A stretch of DNA of 64,000 bases from Erigeron canadensis (GCF_010389155.1 NC_057767.1:24315723-24379722); one strand, 5' to 3'. Counted from the first letter of the stretch, positions 40,197-51,576 are shown. Translations and numbers: made by a program. The notes: generated by a model not told the origin, from the sequence alone.

Positions 40197-40749
40197 GTCG
40201 GATCGTTGAGCTCTTGTTACATATAATTTATCTGCATTATGCCGATATCGATATATCCATGGTTTAGAAAGGCTTCAAATGTAGAAAATAACCAAGGGAA
40301 TGGAAATTGGTCATTAAAAATTATGTCTAAGTAAAAGAAAATATATACCTGGAGAAAATATATGAAAGCTCAAAGCAGAGAGAAAGAGGAAGTAGTAGTG
40401 AAGATACATGGGAACTCTTGTTACATGACGAATGAGTGCCCAAGTAATTTAATTGGGTACAACTTTATATATATATATCACTCTAGTTGTTCATTGGTGC
40501 ATTATAATATTTTTCGCACACTATTCGTTAAAATACTTTTGGCAAAAAAGGTTGTTTCGCTTTGAACTGGCCACTGTTGCTTATATAGTGTCTAAGGATA
40601 TATATAAACAAAAGATTAACTTATACTCCGTATCTAGTTTTTATTTCTAATAAAAAAGATGTTAGTTCTTGCTTGTTAGTAATTAATAGTCTGTTTTTTC
40701 AAATTATTCTTTAGACTTAAAGAAGTTTACAAACTAAAAGTGGAAATGG
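40197..40749. other. 5' flank of the lyase gene
   Basis: No gene seen. It contains a short TA run (40469-40479) and ends at the target site of the Mutator-like element. Confidence 0.5.
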
Positions 40750-40808
40750 TTAATTAGGGCGTCCGTATCCCGACCAGCATTTTTAATATTTTGACCAGCC
40801 AGAATTTG

Positions 40809-40918
40809 TAGCGAGGGTCGCTGCAAAAACTCATGCCACGTCAGCATTTCACTAAGCCGCTTTAAATGGTTTGACCGACTTTTACTCCACTTATTGCAGG
40901 GAGGGTCGCTGCAATAAG
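40809..40918. repeat. Subterminal GCAGCGAGGGTCGCTGC hairpin motifs, left end
   Basis: Two palindrome-like motifs lie near the left end: GTAGCGAGGGTCGCTGC (about 40809-40826) and TTGCAGGGAGGGTCGCTGCAA (about 40896-40916, interrupted by an extra G). Related motifs are at 41398-41430 and at the right end (48331-48362). Reiterated subterminal motifs are commonly where transposase binds; that role is inferred. Confidence 0.75.
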
Positions 40919-41397
40919 TTAAACTGGAATGAATTCGAATAAAAACCGATCCACCCACCAATTCCATCATTTTCCTTCCTCCACCCATCCATTCCATCAT
41001 TTTCTTACACTTTTTCTTCCGATTTTGTTTAACAAAATTTAACAAATCCATCCACCAAAACACCTCCGGCTACTAACAATCCAGTCCCCTTAGTATAACA
41101 ATCCGGGTATCACGAAGTGTCGGGATCATCACCCCCGCCAGCCACCACCGGGCAGTACCGCCAGCCGCCGCCGTCCACCGCCACCCATCACTGTTTGTCT
41201 TACAGGGAAGTAGTATTAGCAGCGACATCTGGACTTTTAAGTGCCCCCGTTATTTCCCGTCCGCCGTTTGATTATCCTCCCCCAAATTCCGGCCGGTCGT
41301 CCTCCCCCAAATTTTCCGGCCATTTCAAATTCTGGTATGTATTTTATGCTTTTCCCAATATCCCAACCATTATTTTTTAGTATCTAGACCACTACCA

Positions 41398-41431
41398 CTT
41401 TTTGCAGCGACCCTCGTTGCAAAAAGTGAAA
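41398..41431. repeat. Internal hairpin motif of the Mutator-like element
   Basis: ACTTTTTGCAGCGACCCTCG is followed by TTGCAAAAAGT, an almost perfect inverted repeat around CCC. It is the third member of the hairpin family in this element. Confidence 0.75.
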
Positions 41432-41449
41432 AAATGCGGGCCTCCATGG

Positions 41450-42450
41450 TATGTTAGTATAGTTTTTGTATATATATTAGTTTTGTTAATTTGTTAGGAT
41501 TATTAGTTGTTTATAGGATTTTAATAGGTTTGTTAGTATATTGGTATGTTATTATTAGTTTTGTTAGTTTTGTTAATTAGTTAGTTTTGTTAGAATATTG
41601 GTATGTTAGTATAGTTTTTGTATATTTATTAGTTTTGTTAATTTGTTAGTTTTGTTAGGATTATTAGTTCTTTATAGGATTTTAATAGGTTTGTTAGTAT
41701 AGTTAGTTTTAATTTGTTGATAATTTAGTGATTTGTTAGGAGCCACTAATTTGTTTTGTTAGTGATTTGTTAGAATATATATCATTAAATGCAAAATTAC
41801 GTAGATTAAAATTTGTTAAAAAATTGATTAAAATAAATAGGCAAGATTATGATCAAAATATATGTATTGAACTAAATGCCCAAGATTATGTAAAAAAATT
41901 GATTAAAAAAAACGACTTAAAACTTATAAAAAATTTAGTTTAACAAAAATATAGATAAAAGTATATATAAAGATTAAGTTAAAAAGTATGACGTGTACAA
42001 AATTTAGTTAAAAAGTTAAAAATATATTATAGAACTAAGTTACCAAGATTATGTAAAAATTTTGATTAAATAAACTACTTAAGACGTAATAAAAATTAGT
42101 TCAACAAAAATATAGATAAAACTAATTATAAAAATTAAGTTCAAAAGTATGACGTATAAAAACTTAAGTTAAAAAGTTAATATATTGATTTGTTAGAATA
42201 TTTTAGTCATTAGTGTTAGGTGTTTTACTTTTTGGTTAGAATATTGACAAATTAAAAATGACGTAGATTAAAATTTGTTAAAAAATTGATTAAAATAAAT
42301 AGCCAAGATTATGTTAAAAATATATGTATTGAACTAAATATACAAAATTATGTAAAAATTTGAATTAAAAATTTTGATTAAATAAACTACTTAAGACGTA
42401 TTAAAAATTACTATAAAGTTAAAATTAAAAGTATAAAAGTAAATTTATAT
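41450..42450. repeat. AT-rich duplicated segments in the element's left part
   Basis: Two partial duplications are visible. A TTAGTATAGTTTTTGTATAT unit occurs near 41455 and again near 41608. A segment beginning ACGTAGATTAAAATTTGTTA occurs near 41799 and again near 42260. No gene lies here. Confidence 0.7.
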
Positions 42451-42584
42451 TGTATAAACGGAGTTCTAAAAATTATTATCAAGTAAAAAAGATATATATA
42501 AAAGTAATAAAATTTGTGATAATTTTGTTATATGATTTGTATTTTGCAAAAAACGTATAATATGATTTGTATTTTGCAGTATAG

Positions 42585-44247
42585 ATGGCGACTTACCATC
42601 GCGGTGATGGCGGCAATGAAGACCCACGTTGACCATGGTGGAAGATTACATGGGGCTGCAAAGGCAGCGGCGGTAAGGAATTTGGTTTTTTATAATTCAT
42701 ATTTTAATTTAATATTTTTTTACTAACTTGTCTTTTTAGAATTTGGTTCTTTATAATTCATATTTTAATTTAATATTTTTTTACTAACTTGTCTTTTTAA
42801 TTTTTGCTAGCCCCACGAAAGGGAAAGGGGAGGGGGCCTTGTCAGAATTTAAATCTGGAGGCCAAGTTCGCGAAAAAAGGTCGTCTGTCGATCGACTTTG
42901 ACACCAGCAACTTAAAAACGTGGCAGGCGATCGCCCAAACTATTCTATGTATAAGAGCCTCATTGGCACATTGGTCCGCCACATCCCTCAGACATACGAT
43001 TCCTGAGACCATGTGCCTGCTGAAAGAAAGGAGTTTATCATCCCGACTCTGAACGTAAAATATTATTAATTTTTAACTTCTTCTTTGATGTTTGTATCAA
43101 TTTTTAATTTCGCTAACTTTTACTTTTATAAATTGCAGACTCGGTTCAAATTGGACCACTTTAATCAGATTCCTAACCCCGAGGATCCTATCAGGCGGGG
43201 GTTCAGGCTGTGTGTTGATAGGGACTGCTCAGATCAGTATCGGCTCCGTAGAGCCAGTTCAAGAGAGCCCACTTTTCCAAAAAGGGGGGCCTGGATGCAG
43301 TTCCCCAGTTGGAACAAGCTGTTCCTCCAGAGGGTATGTCACAGGAGGACTGGAGAGCTTTGTTGGGGTATTACCAGAGGGAGGACCGGGTGAAGCAGTC
43401 GGCGACAAACAGAACGAACAAGGGCAAGCAAGTTCTTGCGGGGACCCATGGTCGTAAGTCTTACTCTCAGTACGTCCACCAGGAGAAGGTTAGTTATGAA
43501 TTATATATGTATTAAATATATATACTTGTGTTTAAAAGTATAAGTTTAATAATGTATATTTCTTATAATATATATGTATTAAATATAAATACTTATGTTT
43601 AAAAGTATAAATTAAAGAATGTATATGTCTTATGATAAATTGATGTGTTTACAGGTTGAAAAAAACCAGGACGTGGACTTGGTGGATTTGTTCGAGATTA
43701 AGCACAAGAAGAAGAAGGATAAACAATGGGAACACCCGATGGCTGAAGAAATACATGTATGTGTCTCTCTTTAGGATTTTATATTTTTTAGTATTAAATG
43801 TTAATTAATCAACCTTATGTATAATGTAACGTTTTTTACAGTCTCAGCTCAAGAAGAAGAAGGAGGAGGCTGAACAGGACCCCGTTCCAACACCAGATCC
43901 TGACATTGTCATGGAGGTATGGGGACCCCGGGCGGGGCATCGTCGAGGCATAGGGCGGGTCACCAAGCAGATGGGTACCGAGGCGTATGACTATACGCAT
44001 CTTACCCAGGGACAACCACGTGCATCATTCGACTTGAACAATGACCCACCTCAGCCTAGCTAGACGCCCTCCTTTTTGAGGAATTATTTAACTATTCTAG
44101 TTATGCACAGGCTCCTTTTCCTCCTCAACCGTCCCAGCAGTTGCCCACAGCCCCTCAATACTCAGCTGGATCGTATCATGTCAATTTGGATGACGATGAT
44201 GATGATGATGATGAGAGCGATGATGCTCATGTCAATTTATATTGACA
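42585..44247 (+). pseudogene. Degenerate Transposase_24 (Ptta/En/Spm)-like gene
   Basis: Remnant exons lie at about 42585-42673, 42811-43058, 43140-43487, 43655-43756 and 43842-44247. Recognisable blocks are KGRGPCQNL, LIGTLVRHIPQTYDS, KEFIIPTLN, RFKLDHF, MSQEDWRALLGYYQRED, GTHGRKSYSQYVHQEK, VDLFEIKHKKKK and EVWGPRAGHRRGIGRV. Their order fits the plant Transposase_24 family (PF03004, usually reported with CACTA elements). The frame breaks near 42924, near 43265 and after 44050. TGA replaces an expected Trp codon near 42991, and TAG at 44061 interrupts the tail. The tail has an Asp-rich run (about 44189-44225). The protein role is poorly known; here it is a partner gene of the transposase and is broken. 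Confidence 0.7.
42678..42799 (+). repeat. 61-bp tandem duplication in a transposon intron
   Basis: Copies 42678-42738 and 42739-42799 share GAATTTGGTT and ATAATTCATATTTTAATTTA, with one visible substitution. They lie between two exons of the Transposase_24-like remnant. Confidence 0.9.
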
Positions 44248-44408
44248 ACGTATCTTTGAAAGAACTTAGGGAGCTGGCCTAAGTAATGACTCATGTCAAA
44301 CGATGTTGACTCACTCTGGAAAAAGTTGTGTGTAAACGGTTCAGGGTTGTTCTGTGGATTTTGTGTATTCTGTGTAATGGATGTCGAGAATAATTAATCA
44401 ACAAAGCT

Positions 44409-44900
44409 TTATGTTTCTTCTTGCGTTTGGTTATTCTGGTCTCCGAAATAACTTTGTGTGTCTGCGAAACGTGAATCGCTACCCACATACGAACTATGTC
44501 TGCCACTTTGTCCCCAGTATAGTTTGTTATAAGGTTTGCCAAAGGAATCTGTATTTCCCGGGATGTTAAACTCGTAACCCACATACCCACTCTGCCTACC
44601 ACTTTGACCCCATAATACTTTGTTATATGGTTCGTCTACATTGTCTGGCACGTTCATTGATAGGCCCACATAATTACTTTGTCTCCCAATCTGACCCCAT
44701 TCGGGTTGGCTTTGAGCCCAATTTGAACTGGTTCCCACATGAGCATTATGCCTCCCACTTTGAGGTGATTGTGGTTGGCTTTCAGTTTCATTGAAGAAAC
44801 GTGATGGTGTTTCTGCGAAAAAAGAACTGGTGCCCACATGATCACTCTGTCTCCGACTTTCAGGTGATTGTAGTTGACTTTCCGTTTCTTCGAAAAAACG
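44409..44900 (-). repeat. Protein-level repeats (GRxSxYVG) in the transposase tail
   Basis: Five or six copies of a unit containing GRQSNYVG, GRQSGYVG, GRHSSYVG, GRHNAHVG or RRQSDHVG, spaced by about 25-35 residues, make up the C-terminal tail. The DNA of neighbouring units is also similar, so the tail grew by tandem duplication. Confidence 0.75.
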
Positions 44901-47281
44901 TGATTGTGTGCTCACGTATTCACTGTGTCTCGCATATTGGCCTTCTCCAAATGCACACGACGGCTGCGAAAATTGATCGGAGAACTCCCCCATGGATTGA
45001 CTTTCCTGAAAAATCGGTCGGGAAAATTGAACCGACTTGGATTTTTGAAGACCGGAGGGTGCTGTGTTTGTCGTTGGTCTGTTATGTTCGGGCGCCTGCT
45101 AATATAAAAAAATTTAATAACAGATTACACTTACAAGTATACTAACAAATAGGGGGCAATTACCAAAAAAAAAAAAAAATTTCAATTAATTAAGTGTAGT
45201 TCGAATTATGATCCGACATACTTGAGGTATATTTTTCTTTGACCCGATTGGTCTTCCACGTTTATTTTTAATAACAGAAGGGTCCTTGATTTTCGTTCTC
45301 CCCGGATAGACGATGTCTTTTAATTTAGAAATCCAGTTTTTGCGATTTGACTTCGGTTGATCCTTAAACTGGACTTTAACATCCTCTACTAATTGGTCAA
45401 TAGCTTCGTCATCGTCAGAGTCTTTTCGATGATCGTTGTCCGGAAGGCATGTCGACGGTGTCAGGTCTAGCTTTCTCCAAAAGTCATTTATGTTATGCAC
45501 CTCATAACGTTTGTCTACATTTTTGACGAAAAATAATTACAATATTTGTGCATTTACCAAAAAAAAATAATCAATTGCCTATATTTCAATAAACTTACTG
45601 CAATGCATGTACGCAGCTAGACAGCAGGCACATAGAAGGCCACAACTAATCCACACCTTACACCCGCACTTTCTCAAGTCTTTTCCGATCTCATTTTTTA
45701 ATCGTTTAATTTCATCGACCAGTATATCAAGAGCTGTCACAGATACAACACAAAGCAGGTCTTTCAAACATGGGGTAGTTGTGTTTACCAGCTCTATAAA
45801 TCCTGCTTTCCTCCAGTTGGCCCTTGATTTCTGTATCTTGTCCGAGGAGGATATCATTAACACATTGAATTATTCTTTGAAATGTACATCTCCCCTGCAA
45901 CTCGGACTTGAGGAGTGAATGCTCAGCCTCAACTCTGTTGGTAGTGTAGTTACGGTAGTTGAGGTGCTGATCGACCCAAAAGGACACAAACTTTTCCTTG
46001 TACGGGGAAAGCCACTCCTGCAGGTACTTGTAAACCTCTGTCAATTTAACATTTGATTAGCTTGTGTGGGTATATGTGATTTACCAAAAATTAGAAAATA
46101 AAAAACTTCAAAAACACTTCACTTACTGTCTAAACGGGGACCCAACTTCTCTTTTAAATATGATAAATTATTGGTGTACTCTTCTAGTGTGCGGGACTCG
46201 TAAAGTTTTTTCCACCATCCGTAAAAAGGCCCCCATTTCCCTTCCCCTTTTAACGATGGCATGCTAAATTTGTCTATGTTCCTCCATATGTGCACTCTAC
46301 ACAGTAAATGGTATGCTTTAGGCATAACGGTTTTGCATGCTTTCATTAGCGCCAGATCCCGGTCCGTGAGTACCACGCGCACAACAAAGCCTTCACCTAA
46401 CGTCGACTTCAAACACTCCAACACCCATCTATAATTATGCTCTTGTTCGCTTATGATAAACGCATATGATATGCTAAAGGTCCTGTTTGTTGGAGTGACA
46501 CCAACGATCTCGACCAACGGCATGTTGTACATATTAGTTTTGTACGTGGCGTCTATTTGGATAACATATGGAAATGCACGCCACAACTTAAATGATGTCG
46601 GATGTATAAAAAACAGATTCTCCAACCGACCAGATACACTGTTTGTTGTATGATAATACAAGTAATTATGCTCCTTAAGCAAACTGAACATAACCTATTT
46701 CGTTTGAACAATATGGCGTACATATGTCTTTTTCAGATACTCTATCATAGTAAATAAATAAAAGATATGTAAATTTGATATAATATACCTGCATTGGAGT
46801 GTTCCCATGTTTTTCGGCCGCCTTCTTCCGCATAGCTTTTTGGAAATTGTAAATGTCATCACTGTGGGTCAAGTTTCCTGGAAAATTTTCTTTCAATAGC
46901 TTTAACATCTCACGGGGCGTAGTACCGCGATGATATTCTTCTTCCAGAAATAATCTCTCCTCTTCAGTCAACCTTCTTGCGTACGCGTAACCCTCTAGAT
47001 TCTCAGCTGGATAGTGATTATGTGTGTCGTCTACAACGGTTATCCTCCAACCATCATCAGTCAAATGACCGATTAATCTAAAGGGGCACTGACATTTAAG
47101 TGTCTTTTTAACGAGCCCGCCTATCCTATCATCCATTTTCCCAGAAAGATTACAGACTATCGTCACTTTATTTTTTACACCAGCTAAGTTGGAATTTGTT
47201 CGTCGTTTGATTAACACATAACCAAGCTGCAATCCTGTACTTTTGGCCCAGTTGAACAATTCTTCGTGTGAATCGAACACC

Positions 47282-47911
47282 TAAATTAGTTTTTTTTAAA
47301 AAATTATCATTAATTTGTATACTTATAAATATCTAACATTTTAAATATGCAATAAATATAACAACGAAACACAAATTAAATAGTACTAAAATATAAATAT
47401 TTTAATGATATTTGCCTAAATTAGTTTTTTTTTTAAAAATTATCATTAATTTGTATACTTATAAATATCTAACATTTTAAAATTGCAATAAATTTAACAA
47501 CGAAACACAAATTAAATAGTACTAAAATATAAATATTTTAATGATATTTGCATAAATTAGTTTTTTTTTAAAAAAATTATCATTAATTTGTATACTAATA
47601 AATATCTAACATTTTAAATATGCAATATCTAACATTTTAAAATTGCAATAAATTTAACAACGAAACACAAATTAAATAGTATTAAAATATAAATATTTTA
47701 ATGATATTTGCCTAAATTAGTTTTTTTTTAAAAAGGCGTCTGGTAACCCGACCACTTTTTTGGTAACCCAAATTATCATTAATTTGTATACTAATAAATA
47801 TCTAACATTTTAAATATGCAATAAATTTAACAACAAAACACAAATTAAATACTACTAAAATATAAACTAATAATGATATTTGCCTAAATTAGTTTTTTTT
47901 AAAGTTAACAA
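47282..47911. repeat. ~135-bp tandem repeat in transposase intron 1
   Basis: TAAATTAGTTTTTTT recurs at 47282, 47417, 47553, 47713 and 47884, each followed by ATTATCATTAATTTGTATAC and AACACAAATTAAATA. Unit spacing is 135-136 bp for the first copies. It is larger later because one copy has a partial internal duplication and the fourth has an inserted element-end fragment. Confidence 0.88.
47735..47769 (+). mobile_element. Stray copy of a Mutator-like element terminus
   Basis: GGCGTCTGGTAACCCGACCA sits inside the fourth intron repeat unit. It matches the terminal sequence of the surrounding element (GGCGCCTGGTGACCCGACCA on its right end) with only two differences over 20 bases, and points the same way as the left end. 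Confidence 0.7.
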
Positions 47912-48330
47912 GGATACCTGATCGGTGTGGAAAACCCTAGCGTCGTAGTCAAAATGAGGGGCCGCCTCTGGTATCTCAAATTCTTCATCAGGTTCTTCTA
48001 AGTGAAGCTCAAAACCTTCCGCACCCATTTCGCCCCATATACTTTCAAAATCCATCTGAAATAATGATAAACTATAATAATAATACTAAAGATCTACAAT
48101 TTATATTACTAAAAGATAATACTGAAAGATAGAAGAACGATAGTAATAATACTGAAAGATAAATAACACTGAAAGATAGTAATAATACGAAAGATAGAAC
48201 GAAAGATAGATAGAAGAACGATAAACTAATACTGAAAGATACAACGAAAATGACGCTCATATAGTTTATATTTATAGAACTTAACCATACACTGTGGACT
48301 TAATGGTCCACAGTGTACAGTTACGTACGA

Positions 48331-48362
48331 TGGACTTTTTGCAGCGACCCTCGCTGCAAAAA
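48331..48362. repeat. Right-end hairpin of the Mutator-like element
   Basis: CTTTTTGCAGCGA, CCC, then TCGCTGCAAAAAG form a perfect inverted repeat near the right terminus, matching the motifs near the left end. Confidence 0.85.
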
Positions 48363-48694
48363 GTGTGGTCATTTTACTAAAAAACTGGTCGGGTCACCAG
48401 GCGCCTTAATTAGTTGTTACTTCGTATTTAGTTATCCACGAAGAAGTTATTAATTAAACTTCATTGTCCGAATTTAAAAGCAAGACTCACAAAAAGGCAA
48501 AGGATTCCATCCTATGCCTAAGGATATCTTGAATGGTATTACCAGTTTGCTCAAACAAATCGGTTACTTAACCAACATATCAGTAAATTGTTTCTACACA
48601 TTAGACTAACAAACTGAACTCATTTTGCTTCTAAGTTTAAACCCAACACACTGAATTTCAGTTTGTCTAGCCATATCAACATTCATATTATATT

Positions 48695-48854
48695 AAGGGA
48701 AATGCTAAATACAGCCTTAAGGGCTGCATTTAACGTGCATAAAAAAATTTGTACATTCCATATTAAAAGTCCGCCCCCTGATTTTCATGGTAAATGTACA
48801 AACAATTTATGCAGCTTAAACACAGCCCTAAGGGCTGTATTTAGCAAACCCCTT
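48695..48854. mobile_element. Small MITE, 160 bp
   Basis: Inverted ends: AAGGGAAATGCTAAATACAG on the left and, on the other strand, AAGGGGTTTGCTAAATACAG on the right. Each is followed by a CCTTAAGG-like palindrome. TTAA/TAA lies at both borders, which would suit a PIF/Harbinger-type target. Confidence 0.7.
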
Positions 48855-48892
48855 AAATTAAAAACACAACATTAACTAAAAAAATATTAGTC

Positions 48893-49229
48893 ATTGAGTT
48901 TTAGCTCAATGGTTAAAAGACAATCTCTTTTGCATGAGGTCTTGTGTTCAAACCTTGGGAAGGACATAGGAATTAAGACCCTTTATGAGAGCTTGACTTA
49001 GGTATACTCAGGTTCAAGTTTGAAGGGACAGGGTTTACCCCTATCAGTCGTCGTGCCTTTGGGCGGATTAATAGTGAGTTTTCTCCCTATCGGGTATTTG
49101 AAATAGACATTTCTACTTCGAGGAAACTCTCTAGCACGAACCCAGTTAAGACAGTGTATGCTAGACCCCCGTTGTCAAGTCGTGACACGAATTTTTCAGC
49201 AAAATTTACCTTTCAAAAAAACTAAAAAA
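48893..49229 (+). mobile_element. tRNA-derived SINE, family 1 copy B
   Basis: The head has TTTTAGCTCAATGGTTAAA (A box) and GTGTTCAAACCTT (B box). The body shares GTTTACCCCTAT, GGGCGGATTA, TAGACATTTCTACTTC and GTGTATGCTAGA-type words with the copy at 9735-10053. The 3' end is A-rich (49214-49229). It has a better preserved tRNA-like head than copy A. Confidence 0.8.
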
Positions 49230-49517
49230 ACATTATACTTAAAAAGTACTAGTATTTGAAAATATTTACCAATACATTAAAACATATTTAATAACGCGCT
49301 TATATAATTATAAACGTTCATAAAAATAACTGTTTGGGAGCATATGGATATTTTCAAAACTTTTTCAAAAGTTTTGTAAAACTTAAAGGTCATTCAATAA
49401 GTTAAATAAATATCTCTAATATCAATTTTTTAAAATAAAAAAATAAAGAGAGAAAATAAAGCAAGTGATCATAGAATAGAACGCTCAATGCATTTACATT
49501 ATATATCTTCAAAACAA

Positions 49518-49796
49518 GAGTTAATTTCAAAAATCGTCCTTCTGGTTTTACCAAAAAATCACGTTTCATTCTTTAAACTTCAAAATGACACTGGTAGTCC
49601 TTTATACGCGGATAATGATCACGTTTCGTCCTTTAGTCGACCATATAAAGGACGAAACGTGACCATCATCCGTTAGATTAGAGGACGAAACGTGACCATT
49701 ATCCGCGTATAAAGGACTACTAGTGTCATTTTGAAGTTTAAAGGATGAAACGTGATTTTTTGGTAAGACCACAAGGACGATTTTTGAAATTAACTC
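49518..49796. mobile_element. Mutator-like MITE with 9-bp TSD (279 bp)
   Basis: The termini are GAGTTAATTTC inverted, with nearly the whole element folding back on itself (arms include GTCCTTTATACGCGGATAAT and its complement). The 9-bp duplication TCAAAACAA flanks it (49509-49517 and 49797-49805). Foldback structure plus a 9-bp duplication indicates a non-autonomous Mutator-like element. Confidence 0.85.
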
Positions 49797-49805
49797 TCAA
49801 AACAA

Positions 49806-50515
49806 TTATTTGTCATCCAAAACAATGTAAGTTTTACGTAGTTGTAAACTGTGCTATAAAACGTGTACGTTTGTTGTAGATGAGTAGATCACTAATAGCT
49901 GTTGTAGATATATCGCTTCTCTGTTTTCATTTAGTAAATAAAACAAATAAGGGCCCACAACATTGTTTCTGCTCAATTTGTCCACGACCAAACAAATTGA
50001 GAACACTGAATCTTTAATGCAAATAGATTAAACTGGGCTTCAGTTTGACAACACGCCGGCATCATTAGACCATTGGAGATAGCCATCAAGAGATCAATAT
50101 GGTATTAATCATATTATTTAACATATAAATTTTGGACAAAATTAATATCGTATGTTTTCAAATTCCATATACATGGAATGTATACAGTAATGGGTTTTCT
50201 TAAGCCGGCATACATTTGACACTTCTCAATATATAATACGGCGCCTCAATGATTAATTACATCACCTGCCATATCACGGAAGCATACCATCAAAATTATT
50301 ATTATTATTATAATTTTTTTTTTTGATGTCTAATGCCTTGGTAGAAAAGTTAGGAATTTGCATCAATCCTTTCCTTCTCGCATCAATCCTTTCCTTTTCA
50401 CGGATATCATCGGTCAAAATTGAATGTGGTTCGAAAAGTAGTTTAAACAACTGAGACTCTGTCTGAGAGTGATAAAAAGAAATTATAGTAATAAGGTTTT
50501 TCTAAAGGAAAATAT
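49806..50515. other. Gene-free stretch
   Basis: No gene seen. There is a TTA triplet run near 50297-50310 and a duplicated GCATCAATCCTTTCCTT at about 50360-50397. Confidence 0.5.
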
Positions 50516-50791
50516 TAATCAACTTAATTGGTGTGCCTAAAGATATGCCTAAAACCTTAAGAATTTGACATGTGGATTTCACTAATTCTCTTTCCTAATC
50601 TTGCCCCTTGATTTTTCTACATGTCATCATCTTACAATTAGGCACATCTTTAGGCACACCAAGTAGGTTGATTTATCATTATCCTTTTCGGAAAATAATT
50701 AATCAACCTAATTGATGTGCCTAAAGATATGCCTAAAACCTTAAGAATTTGACATGTGGATTCCACTAATTCTCTTTCCTAATCTTGCCCC
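50516..50791. mobile_element. MITE plus adjacent truncated sister copy
   Basis: The first copy (50516-50675) has inverted ends, TAATCAACTTAATTGGTGTG and, on the other strand, TAAATCAACCTACTTGGTGT. Immediately after it (50700-50791) the left two-thirds recurs, sharing ATGCCTAAAACCTTAAGAAT and CTAATTCTCTTTCCTAATCT, then stops at CTTGCCCCC. Confidence 0.75.
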
Positions 50792-50852
50792 CACTAAAAT
50801 GTACCCAAACGGTCACATGTCTAAGAGCATTAATTGAAGTTGATATTTTTCA

Positions 50853-50994
50853 AAGGGAAATGATCTCTACACAACCATTTTTAGCCCTACATAACACTGT
50901 ATGCATTATATAGTTGTACAGTACAATCATATAATACATACATTGTTGTGTATAGCAAAAAACATGTTGTGTAGAAGTCATCTCCCTTTTTCAA
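50853..50994. mobile_element. Small MITE, ~140 bp
   Basis: Inverted arms: AAGGGAAATGATCTCTACAC on the left and AAGGGAGATGACTTCTACAC on the other strand at the right, with a TA-rich centre. Exact target duplication unclear because the borders are T/A runs. Confidence 0.65.
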
Positions 50995-51208
50995 AATACG
51001 AAAAACTTCATCTTTAAAATAATAAGTTTTGTACTTCATTCATGCTTATTGAATGTATTTATTATTTTTATTTATAGTTTTTAGTTTATTTAATGATTTT
51101 AAACATGTGTCTTATAAGCATATGTTAAAAAAACCCGCATGTTTTGTTTAAAGGTTCACACTACCTATGATTTAAAGTAGTTTATATCTTTTTGAAGAAT
51201 CAACCTAA

Positions 51209-51576
51209 GGGGTAAGGGTGAAGTTGGCAAAAACCATCGGCAAATTTTATTGGCAAGTTTTGACAAATTGACAAGACTATAGCATGTGAATTGACAACTT
51301 TAATTGGCAAGTTTGGCAAGTGACATCGACAGGTTTTGGCCGATTGTGGAAATGATTGGCAAGTAATACATAGTATAAAATTCTTTTTATTTTTGTCTTT
51401 TTTTGTCTTGTATTTTTTGTGGCAAAAATTGGCAAACTTGACATACTATACCACAACCATTGGCAATTTATTGACAAGTTTTGGCTAGTTATTGATAAAT
51501 CCACATGGCACAATTTTATTGGTTAAAAACTTGCCAAAATTTTGGCAAATTGGCACTACACCCTTGCCCCTGCCCC
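51209..51576. mobile_element. PIF/Harbinger-like MITE with TAA target
   Basis: Ends GGGGTAAGGGTGAAGTTGGC and, on the other strand, GGGGCAGGGGCAAGGGTGTA. It is flanked by TAA on both sides (51206-51208 and 51577-51579), as expected for Harbinger/Tourist-type elements. The inside is built from repeated TTGGCAAGT words. Confidence 0.55.

Larger units (their letters stand above)
44409..48055 (-). pseudogene. MULE transposase gene (FAR1-type), frameshifted
   Basis: Exons on the minus strand: 48055-47918, 47280-46789, 46694-46127, 46037-45599, 45514-45222 and about 45098-44409. The N-terminal part has a FAR1/WRKY-GCM1-like zinc-binding pattern (CNLSGK, CQCPFRL, HNHYP). The catalytic MULE domain is clear: FPYVIQIDATYKTN, VVLTDRDLALMKA and LLCRVHIWRN, with acidic residues where the DDE triad falls. 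Then come TTNRVEAEHSLLK and a Cys-rich SWIM-like segment (CGCKVWISCGLLCAC). The C-terminal ~230 residues are low-complexity with repeated SGRQSxYVG motifs. Near 45767 the frame changes: the upstream frame ends in CDSS and stop, while the SWIM part is in another frame. One extra base after PMF would explain it. The gene is therefore inactive as read. Confidence 0.85.
40758..48405. mobile_element. Mutator-like element with two convergent degenerate genes (7.6 kb)
   Basis: Long imperfect inverted ends face each other. The left reads GGCGTCCGTATCCCGACCAG and the right, on the minus strand, GGCGCCTGGTGACCCGACCA. Both continue to GCGAGGGTCGCTGCAAAAA. The duplication TTAATTAG flanks the element (40750-40757 and 48406-48413). 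It is 8 bp where Mutator elements usually make 9 bp. Inside are a MULE-type transposase gene on the minus strand and a Transposase_24-like gene on the plus strand, converging near 44.3 kb. Both carry frameshifts or stops, so this copy is no longer autonomous. Confidence 0.82.

Noticed and set aside
47735..47769. The internal terminus as the true end of the Mutator-like element
   Set aside because: The outer ends at 40758 and 48405 have a matching TTAATTAG duplication and longer inverted similarity; the internal piece has neither.
48072..48260. A 62-codon minus-strand ORF of Leu, Ser and Phe
   Set aside because: It comes from a GAAAGATA-type simple repeat upstream of the transposase start.
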